Assembly (NCBI GenBank): GCA_963844845.1
Contig: CAWJPW010000004.1
Span: 7,350-71,349 of the forward strand
Source: CAWJPW01 sp963844845
Lineage (GTDB): Bacteria; Acidobacteriota; Thermoanaerobaculia; Thermoanaerobaculales; Sulfomarinibacteraceae
DNA: 64,000 bases
Direction of reading: 5' to 3'
A model generated the notes under the pieces. That model was not told the origin of the DNA, made no database searches, and saw only the letters and a list, made by a program, of their open reading frames with translations. The translations under genes and the position numbers were made by a program. Positions 25,529-34,753 of the stretch are shown here, one piece after another; the stretch's first letter is position 1, and every line of letters starts with the position of its first letter.

Positions 25529-27202
25529 CTACTCTTCCGGCCTGACGATGGCTATGGCAGCCGGGCCGGGAAGGCGAGGCACGTCGACCGAGCCGCGATA
25601 GACCCGGCCGTCGGGCCAGCGCACCACGAGCTTGTGGCGGCCCGACGGGACCTTCACTCGGGTGAGGGGAAGTCGCCCCAGCTCGCCTCCGTCCAGGTAG
25701 GCGGTGGCGCCGGGCGGAGCGGCCGGGTCGTAGGCCACGGTGAGCTGCCCGACGTCGACGCTGAGGGCTACTGTGCGCGTCTGCCAGGTCACGGTCCGCT
25801 CGAACCGTTGCTCGGGGAAGCCCGGAATCGACACGAGGAAGACGTGCCGCCCCTGCTCCAGAGTGAGGGACCGACTCTGGATCTTCTCGGGGCCCAGGGT
25901 CTTGCCGTCGAGCCTCACTTCGGCCGGAGGATCGACCACCAGCTGGATCTTCACCGGGCCTGCCGGCGTCGCAGTGGGCTCTGGTGTCGGCGTCGCGGTG
26001 GGCTCCGGCGTGGGAGTCGCCGTGGGCAGGGGGGTGGGCGTGGGGGTGGGCGTGGGCGTCGGTGTGGGAGCCACCCAGGGTGCTCCCTGGGTTCCGAACA
26101 CGGCATGCTGGGCGGCTGGAGAAAGGTAGAGCACCACTCCACCGGTGAGCACCAAGAGCAGGAGAGCGAGGAAGGTGATGAACACCGGCCCCACGTGCCG
26201 CGGAACTTCCTCGACCAGGTCTGGTGAATGGCTCAGCGAGGCCGCCTCCGCCGAAGTCGGGCGAGGGGTGCCCGGCACTCCGCGCGTGGGAGGCTCGTCG
26301 GTGGTACCGCTGTCGCCGACCATGCGGGCGACGACGGCGCGCAGTACGCCGGTGGTCTGCTCCTCGGAAGGGTCGGCTGGCTGGGACTGCGAGTCCACCC
26401 GGACCTCGCGCAGGGCATCGCCCAGCTCGTGTGCGGTCTGGTAGCGGAGGGCCGGGTCCTTCTCCATGCATCGGCGAACGATCCGATCCAGAGCCGGCGG
26501 GCACTCCGGGGCGAGCTCCAGTAGGGGGGGCGGGTTCTCGTTGAGGATGTTGAAGAGCACGTTGGAGAGCGACCCGCCGCTGAAGGGGCGCTTTCCGGTG
26601 ATCAGCTCGTAGGCCACAATACCCACCGCGAAGACGTCGGTACGGGGGTCGACCTCGGCGCCTTGGATTTGCTCGGGGGCGAGGTAGCCGGCGGTGCCGA
26701 GGGCGATGCCCGTCTGGGTGAGCTTGCTGCCGCCCTCCAGAGACTTGGCGATGCCGAAGTCCATGATCTTGACGACGCCGCTCTCCAGCACCCGGATGTT
26801 GGATGGCTTGATGTCGCGGTGGACGATGCCCCTCCGGTGGGCGAAGTGCAGCCCCTCGCACACCTGTATGAGGATCGAGATCGTCGCCTGAGGCTGGTCC
26901 AGCACTCCGGCCTTGAGCAGCTGGTCGAGGTCGTACCCGGTGAGGAACTCCTGGACGATGTAGGGGACGTCGTCCTCGAGCCCGAAGTCGAACACCAGCG
27001 TAATATTGGGGTGCACCAGATTGCCCACGAACTGGGCCTCCTGGTAGAACCGCTGACGAACCTCGAGGTCTGGGGTGGCGCAGAGCTTGATGGCCACCGG
27101 GCGCTTGATGAAGGGATCCCAGCCGCGGTAGATGACGCCGAAGCCGCCGCTGGCGATCTGCTTGACGATCTCGTACTTGCCGATGTGCTGCGGAGTCTGC
27201 AC
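25529..27202 (-). CDS. Transmembrane Ser/Thr protein kinase with extracytoplasmic PEGA domain
   Basis: 557-aa Hanks-type kinase. The catalytic domain (residues 9-268) has the Gly-loop ASGGFG (17-22), Lys39 in VAIKL, HRDIKPSN (128-135), DFG (148-150) and an APE motif in GYLAPEQ. A juxtamembrane linker is followed by one transmembrane helix (338-360) and a Pro-Thr repeat linker (379-415), then PEGA-type beta repeats (416-557), including RLDGKTLG and AYLDGGELGRLPL. PEGA domains often bind envelope surfaces. Topology suggests sensing outside and phosphorylating inside. No leader promoter was recognised. Confidence 0.92.
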   Translation of the reverse strand: MQTPQHIGKYEIVKQIASGGFGVIYRGWDPFIKRPVAIKLCATPDLEVRQRFYQEAQFVGNLVHPNITLVFDFGLEDDVPYIVQEFLTGYDLDQLLKAGVLDQPQATISILIQVCEGLHFAHRRGIVHRDIKPSNIRVLESGVVKIMDFGIAKSLEGGSKLTQTGIALGTAGYLAPEQIQGAEVDPRTDVFAVGIVAYELITGKRPFSGGSLSNVLFNILNENPPPLLELAPECPPALDRIVRRCMEKDPALRYQTAHELGDALREVRVDSQSQPADPSEEQTTGVLRAVVARMVGDSGTTDEPPTRGVPGTPRPTSAEAASLSHSPDLVEEVPRHVGPVFITFLALLLLVLTGGVVLYLSPAAQHAVFGTQGAPWVAPTPTPTPTPTPTPLPTATPTPEPTATPTPEPTATPAGPVKIQLVVDPPAEVRLDGKTLGPEKIQSRSLTLEQGRHVFLVSIPGFPEQRFERTVTWQTRTVALSVDVGQLTVAYDPAAPPGATAYLDGGELGRLPLTRVKVPSGRHKLVVRWPDGRVYRGSVDVPRLPGPAAIAIVRPEE

Positions 27203-27252
27203 GAGCCTACTCTAGCGCATGCGGCAACGCGGGGTAACCGTCGGGCACGGTC

Positions 27253-27909
27253 TCAGGATCGTCCACGGTGCCTGAGGAAGAACGAGAGCTCTTCGAGGTG
27301 GATCTTGAGGTCGACGGAGTTGACCAAGACTCCCTCGGGTCCCTGCACGTGGGTCGGCGCAAAGTTGAGCACCGCTCGCAGCCCCGCCTCGATCATGCGG
27401 TCGCACACGCTCTGCGCCGCCGGACCGGGTGTGGTGATGACGCCCATGGCGACGTCTCGCTGGCGCACGATCTCGGGTAGACGTGCGGCGTCCTCCACCA
27501 GAAGGCCGGCGGGGGTGGGCTCACCGATCTTGTGCGGGTCCGAGTCGAGGACCCCGACGACGAGGAAGCTCGCCCCGGAGAAGCCCGAGTAGTGGCACAG
27601 GGCGATGCCGAGGTTGCCGGCGCCGACGATGACGAGACGGCGCTCACGGTCGAGGCCGAGGATCTCGACGAGGTACTGGCGCAGCTCGCGGATGTTGTAG
27701 CCGACTCCGCGCACGCCGAACTCGCCGAAGTACGCGAGATCCTTGCGGATCTGCGCGGAGTTGAGGTGAAAGCGGCGCGCCAGGTCCTGGCTCGACACGG
27801 TCTCCAGCCCCAACGCCTCCAGCCGCTCAAGACAGCGCAGATACACGGACAGGCGGGAGATGGTGAGCTGGGAGATCGTGCTGACGTCGAGATGGCGCTT
27901 GAAGGCCAT
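27253..27909 (-). CDS. rex: Redox-sensing transcriptional repressor Rex
   Basis: 218-aa repressor. The N-terminal winged helix (1-80) holds the recognition region SAQIRKDLAYFGEFGVRG (51-68), and the C-terminal Rossmann domain binds NAD(H) through GAGNLG (96-101). NADH releases Rex from DNA, so target genes are induced when NADH accumulates. It starts 3 nt after the nuoN stop and is evidently the last gene of the complex I operon. A Rex-like operator upstream of nuoA would make the operon, and rex itself, feedback-controlled. Confidence 0.95.
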   Translation of the reverse strand: MAFKRHLDVSTISQLTISRLSVYLRCLERLEALGLETVSSQDLARRFHLNSAQIRKDLAYFGEFGVRGVGYNIRELRQYLVEILGLDRERRLVIVGAGNLGIALCHYSGFSGASFLVVGVLDSDPHKIGEPTPAGLLVEDAARLPEIVRQRDVAMGVITTPGPAAQSVCDRMIEAGLRAVLNFAPTHVQGPEGVLVNSVDLKIHLEELSFFLRHRGRS

Positions 27910-27912
27910 GGA

Positions 27913-29352
27913 TCACCTCATGAAGAGCTGTACGGCCGCCTCGGCCGCCGCCAAGAGCGGGGCGGGGTACAGGCCGATGCCCACAACGCCCAGCGCCGCC
28001 ACGGCCGAGGCCGTCTTGAGCGAGAACGAGGGGACGAAAGCGGGCTTGCGCTTGGGCAGAGCCTGCATGTACATGACGTACACCACGCGCAGGTAGTAGA
28101 ACGCGGACACGAGGGAGTTCAGCACGCCGAGAACGGCGAGCCACACCAGCCCCTGGTTGACGGCGGCGCGGAAGACCAGGAACTTCGCGGTGAAGCCCAC
28201 GAGAGGCGGTACTCCGGCCAGGGAGAAGAGGCAGATGGTGAGGGCGAGCGCCGGAAGCGGCCGCTCCCAGCCCTGTCCGGCGAGGTCGGACAGTAGGTGA
28301 GGCTCGTTGTCCCGCTCCGAGAAGAGGGCGATGACGGCGAACGCGCCGACGTTCATGAAGGTATAGGCGGCCATGTAGATGAGGACCGCAGCGGCGCCGT
28401 CGATACCGGCGACGATCACGCCGACCATGGCGTAGCCCATGTGCGCGATACCCGAGTACGCCAGCATCCGCTTGATGTCGCGCTGCACGATGGCGACGAT
28501 GTTCCCGAGGGTCATGGAAGCCACTGCCATCACCCCGGCTGCCCAGAGCCAGTTGGGGGAGAGCTCGAGGAGATGCATGCCCACGGCGATCCGCAGCAGG
28601 ACGATGAGGGCGGCGCCCTTGGGCACGACCGAGAGGAAGGCCACGACCGGGGTGGGGCCGCCCTGGTAGACGTCGGGCGCCCAACCGTGGAAGGGGAAGA
28701 GCGCGATCTTGAAGCCGAGGCCGCCGACCACCATGGCGAGGCCGATCCAGAAGAGCGGGCCGGGGGCGCCGGTGGCGACGGCGCGGGCCATCGCCTCGAG
28801 GTTCGTGGTGGCCGTTGCGCCGTACAGCAGGGCCACGCCGTAGACGAAGATGGCGGATGCGAAGGCGCCCACGATGAAGTACTTGAGACCCGCTTCGACC
28901 GAGATCTGGAAGTCCTTGAGGAAGGCGTTGAGCACGTAGAGAGGGATCGACAGGAGCTCGAGGCCAAGGAAGAGGGGGAGGAAGTCCACCGCCGAGGCCA
29001 TGACCATTGCTCCCACCGTCGCGAGCAAGAGGAGGGAGTAGAACTCGCCCCGCTCCTGGTTGTTGCGGCGCAGGAAGGGTCCGGCGATCCAAACTGTGAG
29101 GAAGGCGGCGGCGAGCATGTAGAGGTCGACGAAGCGACTCACCGCATCGACCTCGAGCATCCCGCTCCACACCGAGCCTGTAAGAGGGAAGGTGAGGCGG
29201 ACCCAGGCGGCGGCGGCCAGCGCGAGGAGCGAGAGCCAAGCAGCTGAGCGGCGCGCCCGCGGTGCGAAGGCCTCTGCCAGGAGCAGGAGGCCGGCGGCCA
29301 CCGTGAGGATCAGCTGCGGAAGAAGAGCGAGGAGATCGGACTGGGTCGGCAC
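27913..29352 (-). CDS. nuoN: NADH-quinone oxidoreductase subunit N
   Basis: 479-aa antiporter-like membrane subunit of complex I with about 14 helices. The conserved segment FLGLELLSIPLYVL carries the key Glu, and AGLKYFIVGAFASAIFVYG carries the Lys of the proton path. Nothing suggests truncation. It lies 12 nt after nuoM and immediately before rex. Confidence 0.95.
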   Translation of the reverse strand: MPTQSDLLALLPQLILTVAAGLLLLAEAFAPRARRSAAWLSLLALAAAAWVRLTFPLTGSVWSGMLEVDAVSRFVDLYMLAAAFLTVWIAGPFLRRNNQERGEFYSLLLLATVGAMVMASAVDFLPLFLGLELLSIPLYVLNAFLKDFQISVEAGLKYFIVGAFASAIFVYGVALLYGATATTNLEAMARAVATGAPGPLFWIGLAMVVGGLGFKIALFPFHGWAPDVYQGGPTPVVAFLSVVPKGAALIVLLRIAVGMHLLELSPNWLWAAGVMAVASMTLGNIVAIVQRDIKRMLAYSGIAHMGYAMVGVIVAGIDGAAAVLIYMAAYTFMNVGAFAVIALFSERDNEPHLLSDLAGQGWERPLPALALTICLFSLAGVPPLVGFTAKFLVFRAAVNQGLVWLAVLGVLNSLVSAFYYLRVVYVMYMQALPKRKPAFVPSFSLKTASAVAALGVVGIGLYPAPLLAAAEAAVQLFMR

Positions 29353-29364
29353 GGCGGACCCTCC

Positions 29365-30864
29365 TTAGTGGCCGAGCAGGAGGCCCACCGCGGCCTCCAT
29401 CGGGGACAGGAACGTGGTCGGGTGGATCCCGATCCAGACGATGAATACGAGCAGCGGGGCGACGGCCAGGAGCTCACGCGCGTTGATGTCGCGAAGCGAG
29501 AGATTCTCGCTGTTGGCGAAGGGGTTCCAGAAGACCCGCTGGACCATCCACAGCATGTAGACGGCGCCGAATATGATCCCGAGCCCGGCCAGCACCACGG
29601 CCACGGGGAAGCGCTGCCAGCTGCCGTTGAGGATGAGAAACTCACCAACGAATCCGTTGAGACCCGGGAGACCGATGGAGGAAAGCGTCACCAGGAGGAA
29701 GACGCCGGTATATACCGGCACAACTCCGGCGATGCCGCCGTAGTCGGCGATGAGCCGGGTATGGCGGCGCTCGTAGAGGACGCCCACCAGGAGGAAGAGG
29801 GCGCCCGTGGAGAGCCCGTGGTTGACCATCTGCAGGATCGCTCCCTGCGTCGAGGCGACGGTGCCGGCCGCGAGGCCCAGCATCACGAATCCGAGGTGGC
29901 TCACCGACGAGTACGCCACCAGCTTCTTGATGTCCGGCTGCACCATGGCCACCCAGGCGCCGTAGAGGATGCCGGTCACGGCGAGCACCACCATGAGCGG
30001 CACGAACGCGTCCCAGGCGGCCGGGAAGAGCGTGTGGTTGAACCGCAGGAAGCCGTAGGTCCCGAGCTTCAGGAGAACGCCCGCGAGGATGATGGAACCG
30101 CCGGTGGGCGCCTCCACGTGCGCGTCGGGGAGCCAGGTGTGGAACGGGAACATGGGAACCTTGATGGCGAAGGCCAGGGCGAAGGCCGCGAACACGAGCA
30201 TTTGCGGGCTGGCGAAGAACCCTGCGCCCATGGGCAGCTTGGGCGCGGTCTGCAGAATGTCGCCGTAGGCGAAGCTCCACGCTCCCGTGAGCAGGTGGTG
30301 ATGCCAGGCCACATAGAGGATCGCCACCAGCATGAGCATCGAGCCCACCATGGTGTAGATGAAGAACTTCACAGCGGCGTAGATGCGGCGCTGGCCGCCC
30401 CACACGCCGATGATGAAGTACATCGGCACCAGCATGAGCTCCCAGAACACGTAGAAGAGGAAGAGGTCGGTGGCCACGAAGGCGCCGATCATCCCCGTGG
30501 TGAGGAGCAGCAGGCAGATGTGAAAGCCCTTGACCCGCTCTGAGATGGAGGTCCACGAGGCGAGGATGACCACGGGTACGAGGAGGGTGGTCAGCAGTAC
30601 CAGAAGGAGCGAGATCCCGTCGATCCCGAGGGCATAGCTGATGCCGTACTGGGGGATCCACGGCAGGCGCTCAATCATCTGGAAGCCGGGGGTGTTGGCG
30701 TCGAAGCCGGTCCACAGCAGGCACGACACCGCGAACACTGCCAGCGACACGGCGAGGGCGAGCCAGCGATGAAGCCGCTCGAATCGCCCGGGCACCAGGC
30801 CCAGGAGAACGGCGGCCACGCCAGGACCCAGCGCGACCAGGGAGAGCAGGTGGTCAGTCAGCAC
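29365..30864 (-). CDS. nuoM: NADH-quinone oxidoreductase subunit M
   Basis: 499-aa antiporter-like proton-pumping subunit. LFYVFWELMLVPMYFIIGVW holds the essential TM5 Glu; AVKFFIYTMVGSMLMLVAIL and FHTWLPDAHVEAPTGGSIIL are canonical. It lies between nuoL and nuoN with 12-nt spacers on both sides. Confidence 0.96.
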   Translation of the reverse strand: MLTDHLLSLVALGPGVAAVLLGLVPGRFERLHRWLALAVSLAVFAVSCLLWTGFDANTPGFQMIERLPWIPQYGISYALGIDGISLLLVLLTTLLVPVVILASWTSISERVKGFHICLLLLTTGMIGAFVATDLFLFYVFWELMLVPMYFIIGVWGGQRRIYAAVKFFIYTMVGSMLMLVAILYVAWHHHLLTGAWSFAYGDILQTAPKLPMGAGFFASPQMLVFAAFALAFAIKVPMFPFHTWLPDAHVEAPTGGSIILAGVLLKLGTYGFLRFNHTLFPAAWDAFVPLMVVLAVTGILYGAWVAMVQPDIKKLVAYSSVSHLGFVMLGLAAGTVASTQGAILQMVNHGLSTGALFLLVGVLYERRHTRLIADYGGIAGVVPVYTGVFLLVTLSSIGLPGLNGFVGEFLILNGSWQRFPVAVVLAGLGIIFGAVYMLWMVQRVFWNPFANSENLSLRDINARELLAVAPLLVFIVWIGIHPTTFLSPMEAAVGLLLGH

Positions 30865-30876
30865 AGTCTCCTCCCA

Positions 30877-32859
30877 CTACCACAGGACGGCGGCGAGGAT
30901 GAGCACGCCGAGAGCTACGGAGAGTGCGTAGTTGCGCACGTTGCCGGTCTGCAGGAAGCGCAGCAGATCACCAGTCAGCTCGGTGGCGAAGGCACTTCCG
31001 TTGACGCAGATCCCGTCGATGAGCACGGAGTCGATGACCTTCCAGCAGAAGGTCGCAAAGCGCTGGATCGGGCGGATCACGAGCGCGTCGTAGATCTCGT
31101 CCACGTAGTACTTGTCGAGCAGCAGCCGGTGCGCGAGCGGGAAGCGCTCGGCCAGGCGTCGTGGCGCAGCGAAAGCGTTCTCACCGATGTAGAAGCGGCG
31201 TGCGACCAGGATGCCGGTCACTGCCACCGCCAGCGACGCGAAGACCAGCAGCCATTCCACGCCGACGCCTACGGCGTGGTGCTCCACGGCTGCCGCCGCC
31301 CCGTGCTCGGCGCTGCCGATGGGGATCAGGATCGGCTCGAGCCAGTGGTCGATGAGGTTCCACGCCGAGCGCCCGGTGAACAGCTTCGGCACGCCAATGA
31401 GGCCGCCGACGACGGAGAGGCTGCCCAGTACCACCAGGGGCAGCGTCATCGTGGGGGGCGACTCGTGCACGTGGTGCTCGGCCTCCTCACCGCCGCGGAA
31501 CTCGCCGTGGAATGTCATGTACACCGCTCGGAACATGTAGAAGGCGGTCATCATGGCGCCGGCCACGCCGAGGAACCAGAGAAGGTAGTAGACCGAGCCG
31601 TGGCCGTTGAGGTTGCCCGCGCCGGCCTCGAAGGTCTTGGCGAGGATCTCGTCCTTGGAGAAGAACCCGGCCAGCGGGAAGATCCCGGAGATCGCCAGGG
31701 TCGCCGCCAGGAAGGTCCAGTAGGTGATCGGCATCTTCTTACGCAGGCCGCCCAAATGTCGCATGTCCTGCTCGCCGCCGCAGGCGTGGATCACCGAGCC
31801 CGAGCCGAGGAAGAGACAGGCCTTGAAGAACGCGTGGGTGACCACGTGGAAGATGGCCGCCACGAAGGCGCCCACGCCGGCGCCCAGGAACATGTAACCC
31901 AGCTGGGACACGGTGGAGTAGGCGAGCACCTTCTTGATGTCGTTCTGGGCGAGGCCGATGGAGGCGGCGAACAGCGCGGTGACGCCGCCGATGACCGCCA
32001 CCACCAGGAGCGCGGTGGGCGAGATGCGGAAGAAGACGTTGCAACGCACCACCATGTAGACGCCGGCGGTGACCATGGTGGCGGCGTGGATCAGGGCCGA
32101 CACCGGCGTCGGACCTGCCATGGCGTCGGGGAGCCAGACGAAGAGCGGAATCTGTGCCGACTTCCCGATCGCCCCGACGAAAAGCAGCAGCCCGATGGCG
32201 GTTGCAGCGGCGCCGTATGCCGCCGGGTTGGCGGCCGCGGTCGGGAACATGTCGGTGAACTCAACCGAGCCGAACACCGCGAAGCAGCTGAAGATGGCGA
32301 GGAGGAAGCCGAGGTCGCCGATGCGGTTGACCACGAAGGCCTTCTTGCCGGCGGCGGCGGCCCATTCCTTGTCGAAGTAGTAGCCGATGAGGAGATAGGA
32401 GCACAGCCCCACACCCTCCCAACCAACGAACAGGACCACGAGGTTCGAGCCCAGCACCAACATGAGCATGGCGAACATGAAGAGGTTCAGGTAGGCGAAG
32501 TAGCGCGCGTATCCGCGGTCGGACTCCGAGTGCATGTAACCGATGGAGTAGACGTGGATGAGGAAGCCCACGAAGGTGACGAAGGCCAGCATCACGGCCG
32601 ACAAGCGGTCGAGCTGGAAGGAGGCGTCGACGGTGAAGCGCCCGGCGGCGATCCAGGTGAAGTACTTCTCCACGAGGATCACCTGCGGATGCTGCGCGTA
32701 CTGCCAGAGCGCCCAGAAGGTCGCCACCGTGGCGGCGCCCACCGAGCCCACGCCCACCGCGGTCACCGCCGGCTTCTTGAGCCGGAGCACGCCGAGCAGC
32801 AGGTTCAGCAGGAACCCGGCGAGGGGGAGGAGGGGAATCAGCCATAAGGTGCCCAGCAT
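30877..32859 (-). CDS. nuoL: NADH-quinone oxidoreductase subunit L
   Basis: 660-aa proton-pumping subunit, the largest membrane subunit. It contains WEGVGLCSYLLIGYYF, PLFVWLPDAMAGPTPVSALI and the long C-terminal lateral helix region starting LLLDKYYVDEIYDALVIRP. Length and motif order are normal. Confidence 0.96.
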   Translation of the reverse strand: MLGTLWLIPLLPLAGFLLNLLLGVLRLKKPAVTAVGVGSVGAATVATFWALWQYAQHPQVILVEKYFTWIAAGRFTVDASFQLDRLSAVMLAFVTFVGFLIHVYSIGYMHSESDRGYARYFAYLNLFMFAMLMLVLGSNLVVLFVGWEGVGLCSYLLIGYYFDKEWAAAAGKKAFVVNRIGDLGFLLAIFSCFAVFGSVEFTDMFPTAAANPAAYGAAATAIGLLLFVGAIGKSAQIPLFVWLPDAMAGPTPVSALIHAATMVTAGVYMVVRCNVFFRISPTALLVVAVIGGVTALFAASIGLAQNDIKKVLAYSTVSQLGYMFLGAGVGAFVAAIFHVVTHAFFKACLFLGSGSVIHACGGEQDMRHLGGLRKKMPITYWTFLAATLAISGIFPLAGFFSKDEILAKTFEAGAGNLNGHGSVYYLLWFLGVAGAMMTAFYMFRAVYMTFHGEFRGGEEAEHHVHESPPTMTLPLVVLGSLSVVGGLIGVPKLFTGRSAWNLIDHWLEPILIPIGSAEHGAAAAVEHHAVGVGVEWLLVFASLAVAVTGILVARRFYIGENAFAAPRRLAERFPLAHRLLLDKYYVDEIYDALVIRPIQRFATFCWKVIDSVLIDGICVNGSAFATELTGDLLRFLQTGNVRNYALSVALGVLILAAVLW

Positions 32860-32869
32860 CAGGGTCCTC

Positions 32870-33208
32870 CTACCAGCGCAGGATGTTGGCGCGGTCCACG
32901 TCGATGGTGTGCTTGATGCGGTTCAGCGCGATGAGGAGGGCGAGCCCCACCGCCGCCTCCGCGGCTGCCACACCGATGACGAAGAAGACGAAGACCTGGC
33001 CGGTGAGGGCCGCGGCCGCGCCCTGGCTCGAGTAGGCCAGCGCGAAGGCCACGAAAGCCAGATTTGCGGAGTTCAGCATGATCTCCAGGGAGAGGAAGAT
33101 GGCGATGCCGTTGCGGCGCAACAGCACCCCGATGGTGCCGATGGTGAAGAGGACCGCCGACAGCACCAGAATCCACGTGTGCGGTACGGGGAGGGTAGCA
33201 GGGGTCAT
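32870..33208 (-). CDS. nuoK: NADH-quinone oxidoreductase subunit K
   Basis: 112-aa, three-helix subunit of complex I. It contains GVLLRRNGIAIFLSLEIMLN, with the conserved Glu of helix 2, and VAAAEAAVGLALLIAL, with the second Glu. Its ATG overlaps the nuoJ stop by 4 nt (ATGA). Confidence 0.96.
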   Translation of the reverse strand: MTPATLPVPHTWILVLSAVLFTIGTIGVLLRRNGIAIFLSLEIMLNSANLAFVAFALAYSSQGAAAALTGQVFVFFVIGVAAAEAAVGLALLIALNRIKHTIDVDRANILRW

Positions 33209-33705
33209 CGGGAGTCCCTCCGGGTGAGCACCAGAGCGCCCACCAGGGCAGCGAGCAGCAGCACGCTCACGAACTCGAACGGGAAGAGGTAGGTGGTCAT
33301 CAGCGCCCGGCCGATGGGATAGGCCGTGCCATCCTCTGCGCCGGGGATGACCGACCCGTATGCCGGGGCGAGGCGCGAGGCTGCGAGCACGACGGCGCCG
33401 CCGAGGCCCAGGGCTGTGAGGGTGCCGAGCAAAGCCTGGAGCGGCCGGCCGCTGCCGAGACGCTCCACCGAGCGGATGTTCAGCAGCATGATCACGAAGA
33501 GGAAGAGCACCAGCACCGCGCCCGAGTAGACGATCACCTGGATGGCGGCGAGGAAGTCCATGCCCAGTACCGCGTACGTCGTGGCCAGCGCGAAGAAGAC
33601 GATCACCAACGCGAGAACGTTGACCACCGGGCTGCGGTGGGCGATGGCGACCAGGGAGAAGAGCACCGCCACGGCGGCGGCGACGAGGAAGACGTAGACG
33701 ACCAT
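33205..33705 (-). CDS. nuoJ: NADH-quinone oxidoreductase subunit J
   Basis: 166-aa, five-helix subunit. The family segment FLAAIQVIVYSGAVLVLFLFVIMLLN (helix 3, with the flexible pi-bulge region) is clear. It overlaps nuoK by 4 nt and follows nuoH by 10 nt. nuoI, which usually lies between H and J, is absent. Confidence 0.94.
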   Translation of the reverse strand: MVVYVFLVAAAVAVLFSLVAIAHRSPVVNVLALVIVFFALATTYAVLGMDFLAAIQVIVYSGAVLVLFLFVIMLLNIRSVERLGSGRPLQALLGTLTALGLGGAVVLAASRLAPAYGSVIPGAEDGTAYPIGRALMTTYLFPFEFVSVLLLAALVGALVLTRRDSR

Positions 33706-33715
33706 CGCGGGCCCC

Positions 33716-34753
33716 CTAGGAGATCCAGCCCAGCGCCATGGCCACGCCGACCCAGAGGAAGTTGAGCACCGAGAGCGGCACCATGACCTTCCAGCCGAGG
33801 CCCATGAGCTGGTCGAAGCGGAAGCGCGGCAGGGTCCAGCGCACCCACACGAAGAACCACAGGAAGAATGCCACCTTGGCGGCGAACACGGCGATGGAGA
33901 AGAGCGCCCCTGCCCACCCGTGGAAGGGCACCGGGAGGTAGGGCAGGAAGTGCCAGCCGCCGAAGAAGAAGACGACGATGAGGGCGGCCGACGTGACCAT
34001 GTTGATGTACTCGCTCATGAAGAACGCGGCGAACTTCATTGATGAGTACTCGGTGTGGTAGCCGGCCACCAGCTCGGCCTCGGCCTCGGGGAGGTCGAAG
34101 GGGAGCCGGTTGGTCTCGGCGAAGGCGGCGATCACGAAGGTGATGGCGCCGATGGGCTGGACGAGGACGTTCCACAGCCCGTTCTGCTGGGCGATCACGC
34201 TGGACAGCTGGAACGAGCCCGTGGCCATCAGCACGCCCACGACCGAGATGGTGAGGGCGAGCTCGTAGGAGATGATCTGCGCCGAGGAGCGGATGCCGCC
34301 CAGCATCGAGTACTTGTTGTTGGACGACCAGCCCGCCAGCACGATGGCGTAGACCCCCAGCGAAGCGATGGCGAAGAGGTAGAGCACGCCGATGTTGAGG
34401 TCCGGGGCGACGATGAAGCCGTCCACGGCATGGCCGAAGAGCTCGAGGCCCGGGTCCCACCCGAAGGGCACGACGATGAACGTGCACAGGGCGACGATCA
34501 GGGCGACGGCGGGGGCCAGGAGGTACAGGAGCCGGTTGGTGCCGGCGGGAATCAGGTTCTCCTTGGTGAGGAGCTTGACCGCATCGACAACCGGCTGCAG
34601 GAGCCCCCATGGTCCCACTCGGTTGGGGCCGAGACGGTCCTGGATCATGGCCGAGCCGCGTCGCTCCACCCACACCATGATGGGGACGGTGGTGAGCAGT
34701 ACGCCCACCACGACGGCCAGCTTGACCGCGGTCACCACGAGCTCAGCCGACAT
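33716..34753 (-). CDS. nuoH: NADH-quinone oxidoreductase subunit H
   Basis: 345-aa membrane subunit that helps form the quinone chamber. Signature segments are VWVERRGSAMIQDRLGPNRV, EAEAELVAGYHTEYSSMKFA and RFDQLMGLGWKVMVPLSV. It overlaps the nuoG 3' end by 11 nt. It docks to NuoB, D and I, none of which is encoded in this operon. Confidence 0.96.
   Translation of the reverse strand: MSAELVVTAVKLAVVVGVLLTTVPIMVWVERRGSAMIQDRLGPNRVGPWGLLQPVVDAVKLLTKENLIPAGTNRLLYLLAPAVALIVALCTFIVVPFGWDPGLELFGHAVDGFIVAPDLNIGVLYLFAIASLGVYAIVLAGWSSNNKYSMLGGIRSSAQIISYELALTISVVGVLMATGSFQLSSVIAQQNGLWNVLVQPIGAITFVIAAFAETNRLPFDLPEAEAELVAGYHTEYSSMKFAAFFMSEYINMVTSAALIVVFFFGGWHFLPYLPVPFHGWAGALFSIAVFAAKVAFFLWFFVWVRWTLPRFRFDQLMGLGWKVMVPLSVLNFLWVGVAMALGWIS

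Noticed and set aside
25960..26090. Possible CRISPR-like or satellite repeat
   Set aside because: The periodic sequence is the Pro-Thr linker of the kinase gene, with codon-level variation; it has no spacers.
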